Below, one piece after another: positions 1 through 12,789 of a stretch of DNA of 64,000 bases. Source of the stretch: Plotosus lineatus. Lineage: Eukaryota > Chordata > Actinopteri > Siluriformes > Plotosidae. The stretch covers positions 20,183,782 through 20,247,781 of the forward strand of contig CM045745.1 of NCBI GenBank assembly GCA_024760905.1, given 5' to 3'. How positions within the stretch are numbered: the stretch's first letter is position 1; every line of letters starts with the position of its first letter. The notes beneath the pieces were generated by a model. The model had not been told where the DNA came from and ran no database searches. It worked only from the letters and a program-made list of their open reading frames with translations. The translations under genes and the position numbers were made by a program.

Positions 1-285
1 TATGATTTCAGATTGAACAGTTACACACCAAAGCACAATGTGCTGAGTAATTACACTTCAATTTTACTTACAGTGTGTGGTTTGTAATACATAAGACTAT
101 GTAGCACAATACTTATTAGTGCAGTGTGAAAAATAATCTGGAAAAAAGTAATTAATCAGCATACTTTTAATGTCATGTAGTGCGATAATGGGGGGTGATG
201 AGACATTGCAAAGAACAAACAAAAAAATGTACAATCAGAAGACTCTATCTATTTCTATATAGCTCTATATCTCTCTGTCTGCCTG

Positions 286-325
<40 letters not shown>

Positions 326-341
326 TAGATAGATACACACA
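1..341. other. AT-rich intronic/flanking DNA with (TA)n
   Basis: No gene or recognisable transposon is visible. A (TA)n run lies at about 288-320, followed by short GATA-type repeats and a CA run that leads into the next element. Confidence 0.6.
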
Positions 342-1295
342 CAGTGGTACCTTGGCTTATGAAAATCTGTTCTGAAGGCAAGCTCGTAAGTCAAAATGTT
401 TGTTAGATAAAACAAAAATTCCCATAGGAAATAATAGAAAATCAATTAATCTGTTCCAACCTCCCCACAAACTCATAATCTGACACAAATTTTACCCAAT
501 ATATTAAATATAAACACTTAAAAACAATAAATATGTCATAATAATACATGTGCATTAACAATAAGAATAAACAAGTCAACTAACCCTTCCAATCATCAAT
601 TGCAGTGAAGATGTCATGTGGGCAGGCATGAGTGGTGCATAACAGAGAGCAAGGAGAATTTTGTGCATGTACACATTACGAATGCCAGCGAGGAAAGGCT
701 TGTGGTGAGCTCCTAGAAGGCCAGTGCTTCTCAAATAGTGGGGCATGGTGTGATGCCAGGGGGATGTGTATGACCTTGGGGAACATGCTGCTTTTTTTTT
801 TTGCCATACTGCACCAGAATTAAGTGTCATTGCGCATCCTCTACAGTAGGTGGCAGTGGCGTCCTCGTGGTGTACCCTATGGTGTAGGGAACACAGTGAG
901 AGCACCAATGCCCCCTACTGTAGAGGATGCGCAATTACACTAGGTGACAGTGGCGCTCTCATTGTGTTCCCTGTGGTGTAGGGGGGAAAAAAGCACTGAG
1001 CAAACGATATGAAGTGCAGTAATCACTATTTATAGTTGCATGTAGGGTGCTGGGGGGGGGGGGTGTTTCTTCCTATAGGGCGCATCACAGGAATTAACTG
1101 AGAAGCACTGCACAAGGCATTATCGGCGCACTGAGGAATACACGCGGAAGAATACAAGGCTAATTGGCCCGGAAAAGCCATTTCCCCAGCAGAGCTTGTA
1201 AATCAAAATTTTGCTCGTGGGATGGGGCAGATTTTTGGTGGAATGAATCTCGTGTCATGGACAATTCGTTATAAGGGACACTCGTAAGTCAAAGT

Positions 1296-1298
<3 letters not shown>
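342..1298. mobile_element. Tigger-like non-autonomous element, interrupted by an hAT MITE
   Basis: The left end begins CAGTGGTACCTTGGCTTATG, a typical Tigger/pogo-like terminus. The right end carries the inverted counterpart in degraded form (CTCGTAAGTCAAAGTAC near 1280-1297). Internal stretches such as 'AAGCTCGTAAGTCAAAATG' near 379 and 'GAGCTTGTAAATCAAAATTT' near 1193 are typical of such MITEs. A separate hAT-like element occupies 722-1110. There is no coding capacity. The right boundary is approximate because it runs into a (TG)n tract. Confidence 0.6.
722..1110. mobile_element. hAT-like MITE nested in the Tigger-like element
   Basis: The ends are CAGTGCTTCTCAA at 722 and, inverted, TGAGAAGCACTG ending at 1110, a classical hAT/Charlie-type terminal pair. 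The flanking octamers TAGAAGGC and CACAAGGC agree only in part, so the target duplication is degraded. An internal perfect 21-bp inverted repeat (829-849 with 915-935) can form a hairpin. Related copies are at 33446-33983 and 51715-51827. Confidence 0.65.

Positions 1299-1344
<46 letters not shown>
1299..1344. repeat. (TG)n microsatellite
   Basis: An uninterrupted TG dinucleotide tract of about 46 bp directly after the Tigger-like element. Confidence 0.95.
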
Positions 1345-1346
<2 letters not shown>

Positions 1347-2540
1347 AAGGGACTTGCTAAGGTTTTGCTGAACTGCACAGGAACAGAGTGGATTGATATT
1401 TGGAAGGGTAAGGGAACCAGGATAGGAATCAATCAGAGAAGAGGTGATTGGGGGGGCACTCAGCTGATTTATGAGAAGATTCCATAGCAAAGCAAATAAA
1501 CAGAATGATCTGTTATTGAATCAATAAAATGAAAACCAACCTTTAACAAGACAAAAGAGAGCTTTGGGGAGGAAGTTATTTTTGTCATTTTGCTGAGTTC
1601 TATGCTCCGCTGTCCTTATTATAGTCTGCAAGCTTTAATGAGTGTGTTAATAGCTCTTTCTTCCTGTGTCTGTCTCTCTCTCTCACTGTGCCAATCCATT
1701 TAAAGTTTATTTCACTATAAATATTAATTTAATTGATGAACAGAGCTCTTAAATCACTCCACCATTACCTTTTGCCTTTATTTTTGTTTATTTAATCCCT
1801 CGAACTACATTCCCAATTAAAAGTAGATAGTATTGTATGTCTGTGTTGATAATGTAAGATGAGCTGTATGTGTGGGGAGAGGGTTAGCTGGTGGGGGCAA
1901 GAGAGACATGGAGGAACAGAAATAAATTTATTAAAGGTGCATTTAGGAATGATTTTTAGCAGTGAGTGAAGACAGAGGTAAAAGATATGCAAAAACAACA
2001 CTATGTTGGATGAGAGAGTAAAGGACGACAAAATCCAGAATTAATGACATGGGCATACAGAATAAAAGATAAAAATAGAGCAATAACCGCTGGCAGAGAA
2101 GGGTCAAAATGATGAGGGAGGGAGGGAGACTGCAGACCCAGCATTACCTCATGTAAACTTCCCCTCTGTCTGTGACGAGTTAGCATTTATTGTTGGTGAC
2201 GGTAACATGGCAAAATGAAATCGGTCACAGCAGATGGCACATATACACCGGAAGAGACATAGTGAGTGAGGTGGTTTTTTTAATTTTTTATAAAAGCTAC
2301 TCAACTGGACACTTATTGTCTGATGCAACCCATTTGTGTTGACTGTATGTGATGTGTCTTCTGTCTGATGGAAAAATTATTAGCCATGATTTAAAAAAAA
2401 AAAAAACCCACTCCATTTCTAGCAGGCATGAAATTGTTGCACTATTTTTGGAAGGCAAGGCCTACTCGGGTCAAAGCTGCCTCATTTAATCATCCCCCCA
2501 CTTATGTATTGTCCCTGTTACCCTCTACGAAGCGTTAATT
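1345..2540. other. Unique-looking non-coding DNA
   Basis: No exon, conserved reading frame or known transposon was recognised. Short homopolymers (A12 near 2394) and a small purine-rich run near 2115 are the only low-complexity features. Confidence 0.5.
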
Positions 2541-2547
2541 TTCACCA

Positions 2548-2745
2548 TTAACATTTACGGTATTTGGCAGAAACCCTTATCTATTGTGACTTACATTTCA
2601 TCATTTTGTACATCTGAGCAATTGAGGGTTAAGGGTCTTGCTCAAGGGCCCAACAGTGGTAGCTTGGTGGTACTGTGGCTTAAAGCCTTAAACTTTGGAT
2701 CACTAACCCAGAACCTTAAGCACTCAGCCACCACTGCCACTTTGT
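2548..2745 (-). mobile_element. SINE-C, tRNA-derived fish SINE
   Basis: Read on the minus strand, the element starts GGCAGTGGTGGCTGAGTGC, a tRNA-like head with an A-box-like TGGCTGAGTGC. It ends in the fish SINE tail seen on the plus strand as 'GGTATTTGGCAGAAACCCTT' near 2560. The plus strand also holds 'AATTGAGGGTTAAGGGTCTT' and 'GCTCAAGGGCCCAACAGTGG', familiar internal segments. The copy is old and has no clear target duplication. Relatives are at 41594-41775 and 60226-60389. Confidence 0.6.
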
Positions 2746-2970
2746 TCTTCCTTTTCCTTTCGGAATGAATTTACAATCAAAAATGAGCAAAGATGAAATC
2801 TGGGACTTTTCGTCCTTACACTTACATCCTCTATTCATTGATTTACGTTCAACTTAATGATGATTGACTCTGTAGGGGCTTCTACTGATGAGGCTACCAG
2901 TGTTTCGTAATGTACTGCTAACATGATATGAAAGCTCCATGAGGCATGTAGTGATGTGAAGTACTTCAGA

Positions 2971-3009
<39 letters not shown>

Positions 3010-3513
3010 TTCTCAAAAAAAAAGTTTCTGTACATGCCACACCTTGTTCCTTAGCCGAGTGTGAACCTTCATTTAAGGCTGCTGACCCTGTTGTCAATAT
3101 CTCGCTGACTTGTTGATTCTGTCTGCGTTACGTGCAACCGCCGTGTACTGATAAAATTACGCTGGTGGAATAAATAAATTTTCATCTCATGAAAAGACCC
3201 GTACTATAGTATAGTATTTTAAAGAATGTATATTGCAGCATTATGCTTTCCTAACAAACATCATGTCATGATGCATTAGAATATCTTTCAAGATGTCATT
3301 GCATTTAAAAACGAATGCACGCTAGTGGTAAACAGTGTATTTACATGGAGGTGTCATTGATGCACACAAGCTGTATTTGTGCATAAGAGTAATCAAAGGA
3401 TTTCTGATTGGATGTCAGTTTTAATTTATTACTGTCTGTCTGTCTCTCTGTCTGTCTTTTCACAGCCTTTTATGAGCCTATCTGGTTCAGAGATTGGTCT
3501 GTTCTTTGAGTTT

Positions 3514-3555
<42 letters not shown>

Positions 3556-5006
3556 TTTGTGTTTCTGGCTCTGCCTACTTTTTCTTATAAATACAGGGTA
3601 ACTTGCAGATGGTTTTACTGGCAAATTGATGCAGTCAAAACAAAGTAGCTTAGAGGTGATTGGTCATAAATGTACGGCTAATGAATATTTCTGAAGGCAG
3701 AATGTAAAAATGAAGCAACTCGTAAACTAACACGAGTTTTAGCAAAATCGATACGATCATTTTCTCTTCACGTCTTACCTTTACTCACTCCAGAGCAATA
3801 GAAATCATTACTGAGGTCTCTCTCTCTCTCTCTCTCTTTTCCTTGGGGCTGTGTGAACTACTGTGAGTGGGTGTCGTACAAATGGCTGCCAAATCTTTCC
3901 AAACAGACAAGCCTCTGGTGATATAAACTCCAGCCCTCAGCTGGTACACAAAGATCTTCATTCCATATGCACGCCCTCATATACACACAGGCTAGACACA
4001 CACACACACACACACTCACTACATTCACATCTAGCGTTTAGCGGATTAAAACACTGAGCTGTCATCTATGTTAATAAGATATATGTTGAAGGAGACATGG
4101 CAGTGTTGAGTAGCTAAGTTTCTGCTTGGGGGAGGAGCTAATTAGTTTGTTGTATGACGATCTTACAATTACACAAACATACCTGAGCTTTAGGAATATT
4201 ATAAACTTCAGCCTATAATCCAAATCCATTTTTTTTTTCCACTCAATTTGTAAATACTACACATTTCAGTCATCTAAAAATTGGGCGTGCACCTTTTTAC
4301 GTCTCTATCGCGCTCTCTCTCTCTCTCTCTCTCTGTGTGCGTGTGTGTGTGTGTGTGTGTCCCATTCTTAAATAAAACAGTATTTTATTTTTGTATGAGC
4401 CTTTTGTTTTTTGTTAGGAGGTTTGAATTGAAAATCAGCCTCTGGCTTTTTTTTTTTTTTTTTTTCCATCACTCCCATCAGTGTAATTGAAATCTTTTGC
4501 TTTCTTATTCGGTTGTTGCTGATTTGTTTGTGTGAACTTGAAAGAGATTGCTTTTTACATTGAAAGAGTCTTGACGTTGTCTCTTGTCATCCTCATGAAA
4601 GCGTCCTGTTAACAAGCTCACTGGTGTTTCATGCTAGGTATGTGTGTGTGTGTGTGTGTGTGTGTGTATCAAGGAGTATGTATGTGTCTTTCAAACTTAG
4701 CCCGATATTCATCCTCATTTCCTCAGGCCAGCTGTCATGAAGGGTTGCCATGGTGACTGACAAGAGTAACTAGGGCTACGTTTATTGAATCTAGCAAGAT
4801 GGCAATCTCCTCTAGTAATGATTATTCCTCTGCCTACATGCTTCTGTGCATACCGTTCCATTCTCTTCAACAATCAATTTCAGTGTCTTGACCTTTCATG
4901 CTAACTCCTCTCTTTTAAAAGGCTGACAATGAAGATACTGTAGCCTGGCGGTTACTATATACGGCTTGCCTCTAAACTCTTTTAAACTACTCCAGTAGAT
5001 TCATTT
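2746..5006. other. Non-coding DNA with several microsatellites
   Basis: No gene was recognised. Simple repeats: (TG)n near 2973-3007, (TG)n 3521-3553, (TC)n 3819-3838, (CA)n near 3997-4015, (TC)n then (TG)n 4315-4360, poly-T 4448-4465 and (TG)n 4641-4668. Confidence 0.6.
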
Positions 5007-5019
5007 AGTGATAATGGAG

Positions 5020-5330
5020 GTAAAGGAAGGTAAAGTCTGTTGAGTTTTTACACTCGAGCCTCGTAGCTCATCAGGCCGGTGCTTATCCACGGTTTCCGTA
5101 GCGTGAACCGACCAGGAGTCCAACTCCCCCTGGATGGGACGCTAGTCCATCGCAGGTTACCTTCCCAGTATATTTTTACTGGTAAACATTTATACTGCTG
5201 GGTGAACAGAGGCACACTTTTGGTTGAGACCTTGCCCAAGGGTCTTAGCACAGTGAGGGTTTCAGTGGGATTCAAACTCATAACCTCCCAATCATGAGCG
5301 CAGCACCCTAACCACTATGCCACCGGCCCC
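5020..5330 (-). mobile_element. SINE-B, full-length, with target-site duplication
   Basis: The minus-strand head GGGGCCGGTGGCATAGTGG carries a tRNA-like A box, and a B-box-like segment follows near 5275. The tail is TTACC-rich (GGTAAAGGAAGGTAAAG on the plus strand, 5019-5035). The 13-bp direct repeat AGTGATAATGGAG at 5007-5019 and 5331-5343 is a clean target-site duplication. Other copies are at 51833-51931, 57557-57719 and 60861-61169. Confidence 0.75.
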
Positions 5331-5640
5331 AGTGATAATGGAGCTCTCTATTTAATAGTAGGTACTGAAATTTTGGGTGCATAGAAGTCTTATTCTCTTT
5401 TATTGCATTTAGTTTGAATGCCAGTTATTATTCAGAGTATAAACATTTCATATAGAAGAATTGATATTCTAAGTTTTTCCTCATCACAGGAACATAGAAA
5501 CAAAACAAAAAATATGAAATTGCAACAAAATGCTCATTACCAAAAAAAAAAAAAAAAAAAACTGCCCATAACTTACAAGAACACATTTACTTACAAAAAA
5601 AAAATCCGTGTAACACCTCTTCATGTATTATTTATCTGTA

Positions 5641-6136
5641 CAGGGATCTCTCACTACTTTCGCGCTTCAATTCATGCAGCTTCAGAGCATCGCGGTTTTT
5701 AAAAAAATAAATAAATATTCATCGAATTAAAAAATTAAGGGAGAATGAGATGAAAAGTTAAGGAAAATGCCTCAAAAACAAGATCAATTATGCAAAAAAA
5801 AAAACTTTAGACAAACACAAAACCACCTAAAATCTCCCATCAAAACTAGTTACATTGTTCAGGTGCACATCTGAGTTTGTGCACACACACCTGCCTGCAT
5901 GCGGGTGCGTGTCACTATGGGGGTGTATTTATATTTATTTACATCTTATGCATAATTTTTTTTAATATCTTATCATTGTTATCAGCATTTATTGCATTGA
6001 ATATGTATTTGATATTATATGTATATGTACGTATGTCAGTCGGGGTGGGGGGGTGGGTGGGGTTCCGACTTCGCAGATTTCAATGGTCGCGTTTGGATCT
6101 CGGTGCCAATTAACCGTGGAAAGTGAGGGATCACTG
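5641..6136. mobile_element. T3 Tigger-like MITE, complete copy
   Basis: The left end is CAGGGATCTCTCACTACTTT and the right end, inverted, is GTGAGGGATCACTG. TA dinucleotides flank both ends (5639-5640, 6137-6138), as expected for TcMar insertion. The interior holds the family signature 'CTTCAGAGCATCGCGG' and 'AATTAACCGTGGAAAGTGAG'. Six copies of this family lie in the window. Non-coding. Confidence 0.7.
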
Positions 6137-6138
6137 TA

Positions 6139-6949
6139 TATCTGTCGGTCTCTCTATTTATGACAAAACATTTTCTCTCATTCATCTCTCCATTTGCTCA
6201 AAACATTTTGCTGATACATCACCTAAAAATTAACTTTTACTTTGGCAAAGACACGGTTCAGGCTCATGGATTTACTGCTCCTGAAATCAGTTGAAATCTT
6301 TGCTATGATCAAGTAAACTACTTTATTTCAGAGTACATTATTGCATTTGTTCATCTTGACTTCATGAGTCTAAATACGAATTTAGCTCTGTATTACAAGA
6401 TGCCTTATTTGACACATTTATTACAGTATTTAATGATTTTTCTATTATGGTATGAAATAAAAGGATTCACGCTGAATCACACTTGTTAAAATAAATCTGC
6501 ACTAATTATCAACAAACCGCTTTCAGTGCTAATACATATATAGTTAACATTTTTAAAAGCGAGGCCCTTACTGGAAACCCTGACAATGAAACCGTTGAGA
6601 TTACGCAACAGTGAAACTGCAATAAAAGGTAGTTCAAGGGAATGCAAAATAAATTGGGCAAGAAAACAATATTGCAACGGAAAGTAATATTGCAAAGGAA
6701 TGAACACACATGATTATTTTTAGCACCTCACTGCACAAAGCTTTCAAACCCAAAAGAAACAAAGGCTTTAGGTGATAATAGGTTACAGTAAGGGTCCCAT
6801 TATTTAACATATTGGATATTAGACCGCGCACACAAATAACAAAATAAATGGTGGAATTTGAAACCGAAATAACGATTTTTTTTTAATTTTTTTTTTTTAC
6901 ATAAGTTACCAACATTAGGGAGTATGTTGTAATTTAATGGTTGATTACA
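6139..6949. other. Unique-looking AT-rich DNA
   Basis: No gene or transposon was recognised. Poly-T tracts lie near 6878-6898. Confidence 0.5.
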
Positions 6950-7320
6950 GTTGCTTGCAAAAGTATTTGTGCCCTTTGGAATTTTTTCTATTCTGTTGCT
7001 TTACAACCTGTAATCAGATTCAAATTGAAGTAAAATGGGGGTAAAGTATTAACTTTTTTTCTTTTTTAGAACACAAATAAATAAAATAAAGTTGTGTAAG
7101 CATTGGGATTCAACCCCATCAATCTGAAGGGTGACGGAGACCAAAAGTAATTTTGAAAGAGATGGAAACTTCCATGGTAAGATTGGCCAGAAAAAGCCAC
7201 TGCTTAATGAAACAAAATAGGAAAGCACATTTTACATTTAGCCTGGGAGAGATTTCCCAAACATATGGAAAAAGATCTTGGTGTTAAACGTCCGAGATTG
7301 TTGAATATTGTAAAATAATT
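6950..7320 (+). mobile_element. Tc1-like DNA transposon relic
   Basis: The sequence starts with CAGTTGCTTGCAAAAGTATT near 6950, a terminus familiar from fish Tc1-like elements. The stretch around 7180-7275 (GGCCAGAAAAAGCCACTGCT, then CATATGGAAAAAGATCTTGG) matches my memory of the transposase coding region of the same group. It is heavily decayed and has no open frame. Confidence 0.55.
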
Positions 7321-7706
7321 TTGGTTTGTGTAGTAAGAGCAGGAAAAGTTCAGGATTAGCTTCAAGAGTTCAGAAGGAAACTGTTCAGATTTTCAGATTA
7401 CATATCAAAGTTGCATTTTTCTTTCTTTCTTTCTTTTTTTTTTTTTTTTAAATCAACAATCCAAAGTAAAATGGCGTTTTCAGAAATTATCCGACTGATT
7501 TCAAATCTTAATATAGTTAAAGAATGTTGCAGCATTTAGCAGTTTTTCAATTGCTCTCTGAGAAGATCAGGTCCGGTGCCCTTTTGTAAAATGAACACTT
7601 GGTGTGAGGTGGTTGAGGTCAAAATTTACACATCTTTATAGGGTGGAGGGTGAAATTCTAGAGCAGAATCCCATAGGGATCATTCCGAGTCTGTGCTGAA
7701 TAATAT
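7321..7706. other. Non-coding DNA with a pyrimidine tract
   Basis: No gene was recognised. A (CTTT)n/poly-T tract lies at about 7418-7449. Confidence 0.5.
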
Positions 7707-7708
7707 TA

Positions 7709-7955
7709 CAGGGATCCCTTGCTACTTCATGCTTCAGTTTCTGCAACTTCAGTGCATCGGGGTTTTTTCAAAAATATTCATTAAAAAAATAAGTAAATTA
7801 AGGAAAAAAATCGGGGGGGGGCTCGATCCTACTTTGCGGAAATAGTATGCCAAATATACACAACAAGAATGAGAACGCTAACGGACAGGCTAGGCTCTGC
7901 CATCATTATTTGGGGCTCTCGGTTTCCATTAACCACAGAAAGTGAGGGATCCCTA
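7709..7955. mobile_element. T3 MITE, internally deleted copy
   Basis: The left end CAGGGATCCCTTGCTACTTC follows a TA. The right end reads AACCACAGAAAGTGAGGGAT then CCCTA, with the last G lost. At about 247 bp it is half the length of the complete copies, so the AT-rich centre is deleted. Confidence 0.65.
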
Positions 7956-8393
7956 TATTTGGATAGTCCACTGTAGACAGTCTCACAATATTTATTATAT
8001 TGCCACAAATTTGTGAACATGATCACACTGATATCATGAGTCCTCCTCAGTATTTGAGTGGCAGTCACTGAATCCTCAACTCCCCAAAACACCTGTGAGG
8101 TAAACTAGAAAGTAAAGTGAAAAGGATATTATAATAGCAAAGCAGGACTATGTACAGTGTGGAAAATATATAAAATAACAGCAGAGCATGAGGGGTGTCT
8201 GTAGTCAGGCAATTAAATAATTTTGGATTATATAGTGTGTTGATACAAGTTATTTTGCACACCATGCTGGATTACACAATATTGTTTAGGTTGTCTTCTA
8301 CCGAACTCCAAGGGTGAAACTGTAAGGACAAATGCTACTTGGTTTTCTTATTCAAAGGTTTGTTTCTCCCTCTTTGATATATTTGTGTGAATA
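7956..8393. other. Unique-looking non-coding DNA
   Basis: No gene or repeat was recognised. Confidence 0.5.
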
Positions 8394-8708
8394 AGAAACT
8401 CATTCATTCATTTGCCAATCTACTACTATTAGGCAGGGCAACTTGCCAGGCATCTCGGGGGCCAACTGTTGCCCAACATCTTAGGGTACAGTTGTACTCT
8501 CGCATCTGGGGCAATTTGAAACAATCAAGTTACCTAATGTGCATGTGTTTGGACTGTGGGAGGAAACTGGAGTACTTGGAGGAAACCCATGCAACACAGG
8601 AAGAAGATGCAAACTCCATACTGAAACACTGTCTCCAAAACTCTGTACTTGAACCGAGGACCTTCTTGCTGTAAGGTGCACGTGTTAACCACTACACCAC
8701 AGGGCTGC
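8394..8708 (-). mobile_element. SINE-D, tRNA-derived, old copy
   Basis: On the minus strand the head reads GGGCAGCCCTGTGGTGTAGT, followed by 'GCAAGAAGGTCCTCGGTTCA', a tRNA-like A and B box arrangement. The body has the familiar fish-SINE text for 'gagtttgcat' and 'ggtttcctcc' on the minus strand. The 3' end lies in a (GAAT)n tail at about 8395-8405. Divergent; no clear duplication. Confidence 0.7.
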
Positions 8709-8734
8709 CCTACAGAACTAATGACAATCTAGAT

Positions 8735-9398
8735 CAGGGGTCACCAACATGGTGCCCGCGGGCACCAGGTGGCCCACAAGGGCAACATGAGTTTACTGAT
8801 ATGACCTGTTTACTGATATTTTTAGAACAGGCCCTCGGCTCCATAGGCCACTCTCCATTGAGGTGCGTCTAATCAGTTCAGTTCATTTTCTGTAACCGCT
8901 TCATCCTAATTAGGGTCACGGGGAGGCTGGTGCCCATCGCAGCCAACTCAGGGCGAGGGCAGAGTACACCCTGAACAGCTCGCCAGGCCATCGCAGGGCA
9001 GAAACACGCTGACGGCTTTGCAGCCTACTCTTGTCGAAAGTCAGCAATTGTTCTTTTACATGCCTCACACCATAGACAGTGAGAGACATGGCCGGCCTTT
9101 GATAACTCAGTTAGCTGCACTGGGGGGGACAGTGACAACCTTGTGGAGAGTGGGACTCGAACCCCCAACCTTTGGATCAGCGATCCAGCGCCTTATACCA
9201 CTAGACCACCACTGCCCCAGGTGCGTCTATTTTTTTTTCCTATTTTTTTTTTTAATCAAATCAAGATGTTCACATAGATGAGTATGATTAATTATTGAGC
9301 ACATTTGTTATTTTAGAAGTGTGTGTCGACCTGGTAGCCCTTCACATAATTGGTACCCAAGACATAGCTCTCAGTCTCCAAAAGGTTGGTGACCCCTG
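8735..9398. mobile_element. hAT non-autonomous element with 8-bp TSD, carrying a SINE
   Basis: The ends are CAGGGGTCACCAACA (8735-8749) and, inverted, GTTGGTGACCCCTG ending at 9398. The exact octamer ATCTAGAT flanks it on both sides (8727-8734 and 9399-9406), diagnostic for hAT transposition. The element proper is about 306 bp once the nested SINE-A and its duplication are removed. Confidence 0.85.
8872..9218 (-). mobile_element. SINE-A with L2-like tail, nested in hAT
   Basis: The minus-strand head is GGGGCAGTGGTGGTCTAGTG and the tail reads on the plus strand TTTTCTGTAACCGCTTCATC at 8889 onward. The 11-bp direct repeat AGGTGCGTCTA at 8861-8871 and 9219-9229 is the target duplication, and it lies inside the hAT element, so the SINE came later. 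Frames in this stretch are accidental. Confidence 0.85.
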
Positions 9399-9406
9399 AT
9401 CTAGAT

Positions 9407-9886
9407 ATTAAACTACCCCAGCTTAATGTTAATTTGTATTGGTTGAAAGCTACCTTTTAAAATGTTTAACACTGAGCATGCATGCATGCTTTACAAGTTA
9501 AGCTGTTTCTTACAGAAAATTCTGTTTGGAAGTCACTTGCAAAGACTCAAACGCATGTGGCTCTCAGTCCGCAGATTAACTTGTAAAGAAATAAGATCTG
9601 TTCGGTATTTAACAAGATCATTTTCTCTTACAACTGCATTAACCCCTTAAATCATCTGGGATACATTCTTCACTCTTCTACCAGCATAACTTTTGTTACT
9701 CACTGCTGGTACTAAATAATTCATAGTAGTTTCTGAATGAAAAGTTATGAGAGTTATAAGACGAACAAGTGAATAATGAGCACGAAGTGTGAGGATAGAA
9801 AACATTTACAACTTTGTTTCCAAAATGCTTTGGCAGGGCAGAATTATGAGATGACAACTTGGATATTTATGTCAGTAGCTGTTCAC

Positions 9887-9892
<6 letters not shown>
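9407..9892. other. Unique-looking non-coding DNA
   Basis: No gene or transposon was recognised between the hAT element and the (TC)n(TA)n tract. Confidence 0.5.

Positions 9893-9940
<48 letters not shown>
9893..9940. repeat. (TC)n(TA)n microsatellite
   Basis: Compound dinucleotide tract; the TA part probably served as target for the adjoining Tigger-like element. Confidence 0.9.
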
Positions 9941-11193
<1,253 letters not shown>

Positions 11194-11231
11194 TGTTATG
11201 GTCTGTGTTGTGAGAGACTCTGGCTTTGGCA

Positions 11232-11265
<34 letters not shown>

Positions 11266-11863
11266 ACACACACTTTGTCACTCTCCGCATTGGAGGGGGC
11301 GTGGCTGTCACACGCGGGTGGAACGGTAAACACACACACCTGATTCCACTTAATCACGGGCTATAAAGATTAGCAGCGCGCTCCTCCCAGTGCTCGAAGA
11401 TCTTCCCCGTGATCTGTCTGGCTTTCAGCTCAAGTGCTAGAAGATTCTGTGATGCCAGGAACATTTAGCCGGACCCAAAAATGCAGGAGATGGGGTGTGA
11501 TGAAAATGGGTGCGTTTTATTGTTCACAGGGAACGCACGAGAGTACAGGGAAATCGTAGTCACTATTAGAGATGCGGAGAAACAGAAATCATAAAACTAA
11601 AGTGGGAACTGGTGGAGCACGGAGCTGAGATCCAGAGAGATCATGGGGAAGAGGGACACTCTTCTAGCACCAGGAGGAGTTCTCTGCTAATCTTTATAGC
11701 CCATGATTTAGTGGAATCAGGTGCGTGTGTTTAGCGCTCCACCCATGTGTTACAGCCACGCCCCTCTCTAAAGTGCAGAGAGAGAGTGTGTGTGTGTGTG
11801 TGAGAGTGAGAGAGAGAGAGAGAGAAACCAAAACCAGAGTCTCTCACAACACAGACCACAACA
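11194..11863. mobile_element. Foldback element made of two head-to-head LTR-like arms
   Basis: Both ends carry the same sequence in inverted orientation: TGTTATGGTCTGTGTTGTGA at 11194 and TGTTGTGGTCTGTGTTGTGA read from 11863 on the minus strand. Arms of roughly 230-270 bp share GA/CA-rich tracts, 'GGGGCGTGGCTG', 'GATTCCACTTAATC' and a TATA-like 'GGGCTATAAAGATTAGC'. Reading the minus strand onward gives AATAAAACGC and 'CATCTCCTGCATTTTTGGG', a polyadenylation-like region. This layout (TG start, TATA box, AATAAA) resembles an LTR joined to an inverted partial copy. Family unknown. Confidence 0.55.
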
Positions 11864-12008
11864 CACTAAAATAAGAACCACAGTGCAGTTAAAGCATAAG
11901 AACAAATAAGGATGATAATTTTAACCTTTGTGGTGGTGAGCAGTTGGCATGTGTAAATGTTGGAGAAGGAGAGACTAGGAGGATTCCCTTCCATAACAGC
12001 TTCAGGTG

Positions 12009-12055
<47 letters not shown>

Positions 12056-12785
12056 GTGTATTTAAAAATGTATTGTAACTTTTTCATGCCATAATACTAG
12101 TGCAGGTAAAGCTACTTCTGATACAGAGGAAGGCTGCTGCACAGAGGTCTGTAACACTGAGCCTTGTATGTTTATTAAAATGGCAGTAGTTATGATTGTC
12201 GTCATATCCATCTGTTGATATAAAAATGTACAACATGGCAATGGTTGATAATGACTGACTAGTAAATGAGAAGCAGATGTTTTTCCAGCAGTACCATGGG
12301 TACTTTGTAGAAACTCAAGCTGAGGTAAAAATCTGTGTAATCAATTCAAACAAGACACTTAACATCTGACATGTTTTCTTTACAGCATTTCCTAACCTGG
12401 AAGCAACTTCCGTACAAAGACTATGGGAGAACCTGAAGTTTAGTGCATACGGAATGGCGGATATAAAATGCAAAGAAAGTGGAATTTTGACAGACATCTG
12501 AACCTTGATAGACCCTTGAATATCAGTATTAGAAGGACAGTATTTATATGATTTTGTTTTTGGGGAAAACACAGTTACAGGTCTCAATTTTTTCCGTCTG
12601 CTAGAAAGCAAGTCAATATTCTATAATATTGACATGACGTGTACCTGCCATCAAGTTGTACAGAGAAGGAATAGAAAACTTGCACCATCACCTAATTTAG
12701 GTTTTTATGGATAAATATGACCAAAGGTGCTACCTTTTTAGACATAACATAAGGTAAGTGATAAAGCAAAATGGAAGTTCACGGT
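11864..12785. other. Non-coding DNA with (TA)n
   Basis: A (TA)n tract at about 12010-12053 is the only clear feature. No exon was recognised. Confidence 0.5.
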
Positions 12786-12789
12786 CATT

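Noticed and set aside
9018..9281. Frames such as 'MQPTLVESQQLFFYMPHTID', also at 23174, 24883 and 45606
   Set aside because: The same peptide recurs because these are SINE-A copies; the reading is accidental and not a conserved gene.
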